Positions 10,689-20,139 of a DNA stretch of 52,224 bases are shown here, piece by piece (positions within the stretch are counted from its first letter, which is position 1; every line of letters begins with the position of its first letter). The position numbers and the translations under genes are program-made. This DNA comes from Chromera velia (Eukaryota > Sar > Chromeraceae): NCBI GenBank assembly GCA_018398765.1, contig JAHBMJ010002086.1:41467-93690 (forward strand), given 5' to 3'. The notes below the pieces were generated by a model. It saw nothing but the letters and a program-made list of their open reading frames with translations, had not been told where the DNA came from and ran no database searches.

Positions 10689-13593
10689 ATGCAAGGGCTG
10701 GTAGGGACTCTGCTTGAGACAGTACCTCGTGGGGCACTTAGGAGATCTGCAGGCCTTCGCAAGTGCTTCCTGCGAGCCGTTTGGAGTCGGGACAAACGAT
10801 GGCTCTTTGATTCACCATCTCCGTCTCCGTCTCCAGTAGAATCTGCTTCTTCTTCTTCTTCGTCTTCTTCTTCTTCCTCTAGCCAGATCCTATCGGAGGG
10901 GGCGTCTCTCTCATCTCTAGAGGGCAGCTCTCCATACCGGGTGAGTCTGAAGAATCTGGTGCACAAACCTTCGGGAGGGGCGCCTCTGGAGAGCCGGCAA
11001 GAAATTGCCGAGAACTTCGCTGCTTGCTTGGAGACGGACGCGCTGGCAGGGGTGAGTGAGTGGGCTTTCCAAACTGCACTTTTTTCTTCGAGAAGGGCGG
11101 AAAGAGTGAATTCGTGTATTTGATGGCCTGGCGCTTCGCTGCATGCAGGTCATTCGACGGGTCTCTTTTTTTGCATTAACTTTCATACAGAATGAATGCA
11201 TGCATGCTTCGCTGCAGGTCATTCGACGGGTCTCTTTTTTTGTGAATGAAATCGCTGCCAGAGACGCAGAGACGGACAAGCTGAAAGGAGCCGGGAGTCC
11301 CTTGAAACTACCTCCTGATCTGCGTGGCCTCTGGAAAGAGATGGGAGGAAACCCTGCGGATGCAGAATCTTCTCCCCCATCTCCTTTAGTGCCTCTCGTG
11401 CTTCTTGAAGTGAGTGGAAGAGGTCGAAAATTCAACAGCTCTCTGATTTGGTTTCCTTTCCTCTCATTTTCTCTCTTCCCGTCCTCCTTTCTCTTCCGTC
11501 ATATGCCTCTCTCTGTTCTGCCGTATCTCCTATCTCGCTTCACCCTCTCACATTATGGGAGCAGGATCCGCTCCATGAGAAGACTTTTTCTTCTTGTCTT
11601 GATTTCATCTTCTCTCTGCAGGCTGCCCGTCTTCAAGAATACAGAGACTTCGACGCACTCAATGAGCTCGCACTCTCCACCGGCACACAGGTAGGCGGCT
11701 AGGTCCCGTCGTTTGTCGTTTTGGTGATAACGAGCCGTGGACAGCATCTATGAGGGAGGGAGAGAATGTTCTAGAACCAGAGACTCGACTGATCGATGCA
11801 TGTTTGCCCCCCTGGACGTTTTTCCCAGAGACTGCAGGACTGTTTTTTCGTACCTGGTGTCTTCGGACTTCCACAAGGTTTCCGGTGTGCCATCTAGCCT
11901 TGAAGCTTGCCTCACCTTTTTGTTCTTTTTAGAAACAGCTTTGGCTTTCTTTCTGAAGACCTTCTTGAAACCTTTCTCTTCCTTCCCTCCTCCGTTCCTC
12001 CTTCCAGATTGCAGACACGGCCCCTCTGGACGTTGCGGTGCCCTTCTTGGAGACGCTGTCGGCTGCCGGGGTCCTCAACGAACTCCCTTTGCTCCATATG
12101 GCCAAACGACTCAGAGAAGCAGCAGCAGACAAGAAGAAAGAAAAGAAAGGGAAGACAAACACGGTCCTGCCGTTGGCAAGGAGTCATACGATAAGTTTGT
12201 TGAAGTCCTTCGCTCTGCAGAGACTCCGACACAGAGAAGCCCTAGAAATCCTCGTTGGGCAACTGCAGGTAGGTTTGTCGATATGGGCTTGTGCCTCGTC
12301 TCTCTGTTTCTGTCCCTGTCACTTCCTGTCTCTGACTCTCGTCTGCTTCCTCAAACGTCCTTGTGTCTCTCTGTCAGACTACCTGCCTGCCTCTCTGTCT
12401 CGTGAATTACACGAGAGCAAGAAAGAGCAACATTGTTGGTTTGTGTACTGTTTTGTTTGTTTGTTTGTTTGTTTGTTGCTCTCTTGAGGATTCGTGGATG
12501 CATAGCACGTCCCAGCATACCGGCTGTTAGTTCGCCCGGTATCGGGTGTCGTGCGTGTTTGTTTGTCTGTTTGTTTGTTTGTTTGTTTGTTTGTTTTTCT
12601 GTAATCCTGCCTGCTTCCTTGCACGTCTGGACACGAGAGCAAGAAAGAGCAACATTGTTGGTTTGTGTACTTTTTTGTTTGTTTGTTTGTTTGTTTGTTG
12701 CTCTCTTGAGGGTTCGTGGATGCATAGCACGTCCCAGCATACCGGCTGTTAGTTCGCCCGGTATCGGGTGTCGTGCGTGTTTGTTTGTCTGTTTGTTTGT
12801 TTGTTTTTCTGTAATCCTGCCTGCTTCCTTGCACGTCTGGATTTTCTACAATGAAAACAACCCTCAGCGAAGCCACCTTGTGTCTCTCTTCGTCTCTCTA
12901 CAAATCTGCGTGCCTTCTGATGGTTTGGTTGTTGGATGGATTCTCACAGTTGTCGGACGTGTGTGTGTGTACGTGTGTAAGTGTGTGTGTAAGTGTTCGC
13001 TCTTCCATTCCTGTGATATCTCAGACGCACATTCCTTTCCTGACTGTCGATGAGACGACCGAGGTCCTCTTCTGGGCTTCCCACATTGATCTGTTGTCGT
13101 CTGGAGAGGGAGAAGAGAGGAAGGAAGGCGGCAGAACAGACCCGCCGTCTCTTGCGTTGAGGGGTGAGCTGGAGTCTCGGCTTTTTGGTGCTGTGGAGGA
13201 GGGGGAAGGAGGGGAGACTGCGGTCAAGAAAATTGAGAGACAGAGTAGGGCACTCCTTGCGATGTTCCTCAGTCGCGTCTCTGAGGAAAGGATGGATCTG
13301 TGCATACGTCTACTCGAGAGGTCAGCCTGCTTGTGTGGTTTGTGCAACAGAGCTTTTCTTGATTTGAGTGAGTGAGTGAGGGAGTGAACATGTGCATAAG
13401 TCAGTACGTCTACTCGAGAGGTTAGCTTGTGTGGTTTGTGGAGAAAAAATCTTGTTGGCGTGGTTCTCTTGATTCATCAAGTCGTGGAAACATTTTCCCA
13501 TCGGTCTCCCGAGTCTGTCTTTCTTCTGTCTTTTTCGTGGTCTTTTGGTGACTTCCTTCGCTGTCTCTCTTTCCGCCCAATGCGCGCGCGCGC

Positions 13594-13635
<42 letters not shown>

Positions 13636-13659
13636 GTGCGTGTGTGTGTGCGTGCGTGC

Positions 13660-13697
<38 letters not shown>

Positions 13698-13702
13698 ATG
13701 TT

Positions 13703-13735
<33 letters not shown>

Positions 13736-16156
13736 CCACGTTCTCCGGCACCAATTTTTTCACGTGCTTTGACGATCTCTCTGATTTCGCAAGCAAAACA
13801 GTGAGTGCATCAGTATGTGAGTGAATCAGTAAGCGCAGAAGTAATTGAGTGAGCAGATGCAAGAAGGAGAAAGAAAGCGACTCGGGAGGGGCGGCGAAGC
13901 ATGGAAAGTGGATTTTGTATAAGGGGAAACGGGACGGAAAGACAGCGACTCGGCGGAACTGGGGAATTCGCCGTGGAGACAAGTGAGGGATAGAAAGGTG
14001 GAGAAGTGGGTACGTCAATAAGTGAATTAGTGAGTGAGTGAGTGAGTGAGTACATTGATGAGTCAGTGGGTGGATGAGAGAGTGACCACTGAGTGGTTGG
14101 GTGGGTGGGTGGGTGAATGGGATTTTGAGTGAGTGAGGTTGGATCTTCATGTTCGAGCCCAACTGCAGTGACTCATCGTGCCACAGCGGTCTACAGACGG
14201 ACACGTGATGTCGGAATTGTATTCTTTTCTTTTTTTTTCTTTTTGCAGTCTGTCTGTGGAGATATTCAAGCAGCCCCTCTCCTTCTGGAGTGGGGAAAGA
14301 GCAGGAGGCTTGCACAAGCGCCTTCTGCTCTGTCGTTTGTGCATGCGGTACCTCCATAGGGATGAGTACGATGTTCTGCCTGGTCAGTGGATGGCTGCAT
14401 TCTCTTTTTTGTCAGAGAAATGAGGAGACGCAGCAGGGAGAAGAAATGATTGGGCGTGCGTTTGCGGGAAGAGAGGGGATAGGGGGCTGGGGTGCAGACA
14501 GGCGAAGGAAGCAAGAAGCGAAGATGGGTGGAAAGAATGAAAGAAAGCAATGCAGACATGCTTTGAAGGAAGAGGAGAACTCAATTTATCCTGGTGTGCT
14601 TCTTTGACGCCTTTCAAACCAATCGTTCCTCAACCTCCATCCCCTTATCTTTTTCTCTGTGCACTTTGTGCTTTCCAGTGGACATCAAAAATGCCCTGAG
14701 GAAACTGCACCGGCTGGAGGTCCCCGAATCTCAAGACGGTCCAAAGGGGACTAAGTTTATGCGATCGGTAGGTGGATCAACCAGCAGATGAAGTCTCCAG
14801 GTCACCACCTGTTTCTCTCCTGTCTCCTCCTTTCTTTTTTGAAAGAAGATCCTTCTCTGACTCTGTACTTGTGTGCGGAATTAAAGACAGATCTGCAGAA
14901 GATCTGAAGTTACGCTTCGTTTGACGACCGTCAGTGGAATCTCGCTTGATGCGATACTAACAAAGACAGGGGGGAAAGGATGACGGAGGAGGAAAAGGAT
15001 TCACGATAAGTTGACTGGGTCTCCTTGTTTGCTTTCTGCAGGTCAGCCAGCTCCTGACTCGTCTCCGCATTGCGAACACGACTCTGGCAAGAAGAGGCCC
15101 CCTGGTGTTTGACGTTCTGGAGCGGGACCGCAACGTTGCGTGGGAGTGCAACACAAGGTCCAGATTCTTTGTGGCGTCATTTGAGAGAACCCCGTGGAGT
15201 CAGTCAGGCAGGCAGGCAGGCAGGGGGTCGGGGGGAGGGTGTGGGTGTGAGTGTTGGGTGCAAAACCTGCTGTATGGAATGCATCCAGCCCACTTGTATC
15301 CGTTAGATGATTTCCTTTTTCATGGAACTTTGTGAAATGACTGAAGTATTGTCTCTCTTTCTGTCAGACACGAAAAGGGTCGATAGCGCTTTTCTCAATG
15401 CCTTCGTTGGCGAATGATCAAAGAATACCCGCGTTCTCCCCTCCAGAAGGAGACTTTGTCGGTTTGATATCTGGAGCGGCTGGTGGAAAGAAAGTCTTGA
15501 CTGCTGTGAGTGAGCTTCCTCAAGTCCGAAATGAGGTTTCTGGTATTGACTCTCCAGCTTAATTTATCTCTTACTGGTGGCGTGCAGGCCGTCTAAGGAG
15601 ACGGCTGCTCCAGGCCATGGGGTACAGAGTTGTCGACCTTCATCACTGGCAGTGGTCTCGTTTGAGGTGGGTGGGTTGATATTAATATGCTGTGGGTACT
15701 GTTTTATTGTCGCGAGTGGAGGTCTGTCGGCAGGGGCACACACAAAAGGGGAAATAAACACACAGCAGAAAGAATTGCGCTGACAAGTGAGGCAGAAAGG
15801 CAGAAGGACGGCAATACAGGAGAAGGAACCTGCAGGGAAGGCAGGTGGACAGATGAAAACATGCGGGGGTCTCCCTGCCCCTGTGGAATGATTCTCTCTT
15901 CCCGTGTGTCTCATTCCTATTTGTCCCACCCCCATCTCGATTCATTCTATCTGCCTTTGCATCACGCAGGTGCAAGCGCGTTCGTTTTGAGTGGCTCCGA
16001 ATGGCCAGATACCATACCTTGAAAGATCGGAGGTCGGTACTCAACTGGTTGACAACGCATGGACTCCATGCATCTGACAGTGCAGCAGACAATTCCCTCA
16101 ATCCGCCTGCTGTCTCTTCTCTCCCTTTCTCTTTTGGTCTTCGAGGTGATGGCGGC

Positions 16157-16197
<41 letters not shown>

Positions 16198-16669
16198 GTA
16201 TGATATGGGATGACTGTGAAGCCCAAGCCAAATCTTCAACCCGAGCGGTGGGCCCACTGTTCATGTCGGTGGTTGAAAAACGCGGTTTTCGTCTTTTCCT
16301 TCTGCTTTTTCGCAAACTGTTACATTTAAGCTGGAGCTTGAAACCTTCCCACTTCACGGCGGCCTTTGCCTCCCCTCTCCTCTGTCTGTCTGTCTCACCG
16401 CTGGTGTCCTCTCACACGTTTTTGTCTCACAATCGGAGACGCGCTCTGTCGACCATCATTTGTCCTTCACCTTTACGCATTGCCTGGTTGTATGCAGAGA
16501 ATTCGGATACAGCGGTCTGGGAGGAGGTGAAGGAGCCGGTGCTGTGGGGGCAGAGACAGGCGAGAAGCTCCAGCTGCTGCACTTACACGAGAGAGCAAAG
16601 AAAAGCCTTGGATTTCACATCCCAGGGTACTTCTATGGATATGAACCGATCTCAAACATGAAATATTAA
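10689..16669 (+). CDS. RAP-domain protein, probable organellar RNA-binding factor; about 11-12 exons
   Basis: RAP domains bind RNA in mitochondria and plastids and act in transcript processing or translation. My exon model is 10689-11051, 11218-11409, 11622-11690, 12008-12268, 13025-13320, 14249-14382, 14679-14767, 15042 to about 15170-15240 (end unclear), 15368-15509, 15588-15666, 15970 to about 16143-16213, and possibly 16498 to a stop at 16662 or 16669. Frames close across the junctions except at the eighth exon's end and the last exon. The N-terminus is Arg/Ser-rich, as expected of a transit peptide, followed by a poly-Ser run. The middle is helical ([35 protein letters not shown]). The RAP core appears as [18 protein letters not shown] then [20 protein letters not shown] and [17 protein letters not shown]. 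An alternative start at 10493 gives another Arg-rich leader but meets a stop at 10675. The 3' end overlaps the inverted repeat of the neighbouring element. Confidence 0.65.
11131..11242 (+). repeat. Local duplication carrying two in-frame splice acceptors
   Basis: CTTCGCTGCATGCAG then GTCATTCGACGGGTCTC is repeated about 70 bp downstream as CTTCGCTGCAG then GTCATTCGACGGGTCTC. Both copies contain a usable acceptor; the exon could begin at 11149 or 11218, 69 nt apart and in the same open frame. The upstream choice would add 23 residues containing a second VIRRVSFF. Confidence 0.7.
12409..12840. repeat. 222-bp tandem duplication in an intron of the RAP gene
   Basis: Two near-identical units start at ACACGAGAGCAAGAAAGAGC (12409 and 12631). 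Each contains two TTTG runs and the sequence GTCCCAGCATACCGGCTG. The differences are mainly in TTTG copy number. It lies inside the intron 12269-13024. Confidence 0.85.
13580..13733. repeat. (TG)n microsatellite
   Basis: A TG/CG dinucleotide run inside a RAP-gene intron. It generates long open frames on both strands that are not genes. Confidence 0.95.
16158..16195. repeat. (TC)n microsatellite near the 3' end of the RAP gene
   Basis: A pure TC run. Read through, it would give a poly-Ser/Leu tail, which is one reason to place the exon end before it. Confidence 0.9.
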
Positions 16670-16820
16670 AAACAGTTCTTCACAAAATTATTTAGTTTAT
16701 CATTCAACACAATTAAATAAAAAAGATTATGTACACACCGAGTGTACACACATGTTCACGTTGAAATCACGGTTTTGTTCTTTATTCAGTAGCATTCCAA
16801 AAATTGATTTTTTTTTTTTC
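16654..16820 (+). repeat. Left terminal inverted repeat (about 165 bp)
   Basis: Matches the reverse complement of 18355-18520. It includes GTGTACACACATGTTCACG and ends in a T run. The RAP gene's possible last codons run into it. Confidence 0.85.
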
Positions 16821-16885
16821 TAGTTTTCTTTTTCTATTGTTTGCATGACTAGTTGCATAATTTTGTAATATCATCAAACAAACAC

Positions 16886-17005
16886 GTTGTATAGAATGCT
16901 TGAATTATGCTTCGTTTGGTCTAGGCATAATATACTACTATATAAAATGCTTGTAGTATATTATGCCTGGACCAAACGAAGCATAATTCATGCATTTTAT
17001 ACAAC
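16886..17005. repeat. Large hairpin, 53-bp arms with 14-nt loop
   Basis: The left arm 16886-16938 pairs with 16953-17005 with only a few mismatches (core TATGCTTCGTTTGGTC against GACCAAACGAAGCATA). The loop is TATATAAAATGCTT. It is followed by a second, 28-bp palindrome around GGGGCGCCCC at 17013-17040. Both lie immediately 5' of the RT remnant. Confidence 0.85.
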
Positions 17006-17100
17006 TAATTAGCTTTTTCATGGGGCGCCCCGTGAAAAAGAACGCACAATTAATTAGCTTTTTCATTCTTATAATCGTAGCAAAAGCCCTCAATCCGATT

Positions 17101-18333
17101 GCCAACTTTTTCGCCCAGAACTGTTTGGGGTTGCTTGAAATCGCCCTCCAGTTCGAAGGTAAAGTCTTTTCCGGAGACCGTCTCCTCTGGTTAGCTGATG
17201 TGCAGACGTTGTACACAAACCTCAGCCACGCTGACCTTAGACAGGTGTTTGAGATGTTGTTCTCAGGGGAGGCTGTCAAGAAGGGGTTATTGCCGGAAGA
17301 ATTTGGGATAAACTACTTTAGAGAGGGATTCAAACCCGCATGTGAGTCAGATGCAGGCCTGAAGATCAAGGTTTGGAGAGAGCTTTTTGAGGCTTTGTTG
17401 CGTGTGCATTTCTCTTTCATTGATAAGGAAGGAAAAGAGCACTTCTTTAAACAACTCTCTGGACTTCCAATGGGGTCTGCAGCTGGTCCTACGCTCGCTG
17501 TCCTGTGTCTCTGTCTCATATTTAAAGTGAATCTATCAGTTGAGTCTCTGGAAATCTTCTGGAGGTATATTGATGATTTGTTTGGGGTTTAGTTGGGAAC
17601 GGAAAGGGAATTGCGGGAATGGCTCCGTACTTTCTTTTCCAAAGTGAAAGAAAACACTCATTTGTGCTTTGATGAGCCTGTCATTCGTCGTGTATGTGAT
17701 TTGGTTCTCTCTTCATTTATCATTCTCGACATTGCTCTCTGGGCTGTGCCCTTTTCTTCCTCTCCAAATTGTGATTTGTATCGCATTAAAGTGCGTCCAT
17801 ACAATAAGCCCCTCTCTGCTTTCCAGTATCTTGCGTGGTCGTCTTGTCACCCCAGTCGACAAAAAGAAGCGCTGGTCACTGCTGAGCTCAAGAGAAAACT
17901 GAAGAAATGCACTTTGTCTGAGGTATTTGAAAAGGAAATTGTGAAGGTTGTGTCTCGTTTCGGTCAACGTGGGTATCCTACCTCCGTTCTCCGCAAAGCA
18001 ATCATAAAAGTCCCTTTCCACATTCGTGATCGACTTCGAGAATCTGAACTTGCATCTTTGCATGCTTTGCGTGAAGTGCGAACGAATCCGTTGTCTTCGA
18101 ATGGTCGGAAGGTTAAAAAAGACGATTGTATTACTTTGAAGTGCTTGTTTGTCCCTCAGAGTGCAAGAGGTATTCCTGCACTTCGCAAAGAGATTGAAAA
18201 ACGAGCGCATGCACACGGTTTCCCTCTTTGCGTCACTACAGCCTGGCAAAGAGCAAGGAATCTTTTAGAGCGTTTAAATGCTGCATGGATGCGTTCGCGT
18301 CCTCTTCAAAAGAATGGCGGGGGTTCTTTTTAA
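17101..18333 (+). pseudogene. Penelope-like reverse transcriptase, 5'-truncated with an in-frame stop
   Basis: The protein would copy element RNA into DNA. Visible RT motifs are DVQTLYTNLSHADL (motif A, the SLYTNI-type signature of Penelope RTs), SGLPMGSAAGPTLAVLCL (motif B), and WRYIDDLFG (catalytic motif C). A TAG at 17590-17592 interrupts the frame right after motif C. The same frame then continues with YNKPLSAFQYLAWSSCHPSR and a helix-rich part containing RFGQRGYPTSVLRKAI, matching the thumb region typical of this class. The N-terminal finger motifs are missing: frame-open sequence upstream of about 17100 is hairpin DNA. No GIY-YIG endonuclease domain follows; the frame ends at 18333 at the inner repeat. 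Class assignment is by motif recognition. Confidence 0.75.
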
Positions 18334-18354
18334 CGGGGCGCCCCGTGAAAAAGC

Positions 18355-18520
18355 TAAAAAAAAAAATCAGTTTTTGGAATGTTACTGAATAAATAACAAA
18401 ACCGTGATTTCAACGTGAACATGTGTGTACACTAGGTGTGTACATAATCTTTTTTATTTAATTGTGTTGAATGACAAACTGAATAATTTTGTGAAGAACT
18501 GTTTTTAATATATCATGTTT
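18355..18520 (-). repeat. Right terminal inverted repeat (about 165 bp)
   Basis: The inverted partner of 16654-16820. The outer edge is TCATGTTT, followed by unrelated AT-rich DNA. Confidence 0.85.
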
Positions 18521-19660
18521 AATATATACCTAATTTATAGTACAATTTTATAAAAATGTTATGTTCAAAACGGTATTTACGGAGTAGATGTATGGCGAGA
18601 GCCTAAGAGTTGTGCCTACGGGTTTTAGCTGACTCAATTCAATTCAATTCAGTACTACCGACTCCCGGAAATATAAAAATAACGAATAAATGAATTAAAT
18701 TGGACTAGTGAAAGCCAGTGATTATAAATAATCACACATTATATGATAGTACAGTAATGCATATAGAAGGTTTGAGATTCACTCATACACGAGGAAAAAA
18801 GTACTCAATTACTAATAAAAAACTATAATCAAAAGTTCTCATCTTTATGTAATAAAAACCAAACGATGACAGCCTGAGTGTCATTCAAATTGTCTGGTAA
18901 TTTGTACATTATGGTACGACTCCTTGAGCAGCTTTAGCTGAGTTTCACACGGTGTTTTTGTTTACTTGTACGTTTACGCTTAACGTCACCGGGTTCAAAT
19001 CGACCTAAAGATCTAGTTTCCCCCGGGCCCCTCTCAGTATTGGTTTTTCTCACCTGCATGGTCCTACTTCCATTCTTTTCGTTCCATCCGTGTGTTACGA
19101 AAAGGCGGAGTGGCAGTTTGTTTTTGAGAGTCCTTTTCTTGCTTTTGTTTTATTGTCAGACTGACATGAGACCGTGCATGTTCGTTTGATCATCGTCCCA
19201 CCTTTTGATTCCTGTTTGTCCATACTGTTCAGAGTATTTGGACGTGATAGATTTGAAAATGGGGTAAAAAAGTGAGGAAACTGTTCTGGACAGAAAAGCG
19301 TGGCTCTTCGTTCAGTTTCTTGTTTTCCTTTTCTGTGTCCATGCCAGCTCTTCTGCAACAATGCGTTTCCAAATTATTGAGTGTGGTTGTGACTGTTCTC
19401 CTTTTTTTTCCCCTTGTCTTGTCATCCTTCTGTTGCTGGGATAAAAGGTCTTTGCTCAATGAGTACGAGAGATGGGAAAGGTTTTCTGGTCCTGTTTCTT
19501 CTCTTTCCTTTCCTCTCTTCCTCTCTCTCCTCTGTCCTTTCTCTTCTCTCTCACGAGTCCGCAGACTCCGTCAATGGACCTTCGTCGGTTTCCTCGTCGC
19601 TTCCAACTGCACGCAGGAGGAAAGGGGAGGGAGGGAGGGAGGGAGGGGTCCTCATTAGCT
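18521..19660. other. Intergenic region, no gene recognised
   Basis: AT-rich up to about 18950, then mixed composition with T/C-rich tracts. Open frames on the plus strand at 19272-19658 have no recognisable domain. I see no splice-supported gene. Confidence 0.45.
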
Positions 19661-19664
19661 ACAC

Positions 19665-19683
19665 AACCACACACACACCGACA

Positions 19684-19731
<48 letters not shown>

Positions 19732-19736
19732 GACAC

Positions 19737-19767
<31 letters not shown>

Positions 19768-19829
19768 CACAGACACGCAGACCCACACACACGCAGACAC
19801 GCAGATACGGAGACACGCAGACCCAGACG

Positions 19830-19868
<39 letters not shown>

Positions 19869-19885
19869 ACACACAAACACACACA

Positions 19886-19933
<48 letters not shown>

Positions 19934-20100
19934 CAGCGCCAGAGACAGAGGCAGAGGCAGAGGCAGAGGCAGAGACAGAGACAGAGGCACAGGCAGACGC
20001 AGAGACAGAGACAGAGACAGAGACAGAGACAGAGACAGAGACAGAGACAGAAACAGAGACAGAGACAGAGACAGAGACAGAGACAGACAGAGAGAAACAG
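19665..20100. repeat. Large compound microsatellite (CA)n, (CAGA)n, (GA)n, (CAGAGA)n
   Basis: About 430 bp of CA, CAGA, GA and CAGAGA/CAGAGG units. Every frame is open through it, producing apparent proteins of up to 347 residues made only of His/Thr, Arg/Gln or Glu/Thr repeats. I reject these as genes. Confidence 0.95.
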
Positions 20101-20139
20101 AAGAAGTTGTTTACGCTCTGTCGCGAAGCCACACCATCT

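Larger units (their letters stand above)
16654..18520. mobile_element. Inverted-repeat element enclosing a Penelope-like reverse transcriptase fragment
   Basis: The outer ends (16654-16820 and 18355-18520) are inverted copies with about seven mismatches over roughly 160 bp, starting AAACATGAWATATTAAAAAC. Inside lies a second pair of inverted sequences, TTAGCTTTTTCAYGGGGCGC then CCC (about 17010-17032 and 18333-18357), directly bordering the coding remnant, plus a 53-bp-arm hairpin (16886-17005). Penelope-like elements are known to carry terminal repeats in direct or inverted orientation, so one interpretation is a rearranged Penelope copy. The other is a TIR transposon that captured an RT fragment. 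No convincing target-site duplication is seen at either outer border. Confidence 0.7.

Noticed and set aside
13422-14357. 311-codon minus-strand frame
   Set aside because: Mostly THTHTH and SLTHSL repeats from (TG)n and (GTGA)n. It lies over introns and an exon of the opposite-strand RAP gene.
16654-17060. Hammerhead ribozyme in the Penelope-like terminal repeat
   Set aside because: I could not find a CTGANGA box correctly paired with a GAAA box within the repeat; a covariance-model search would be needed to say more.
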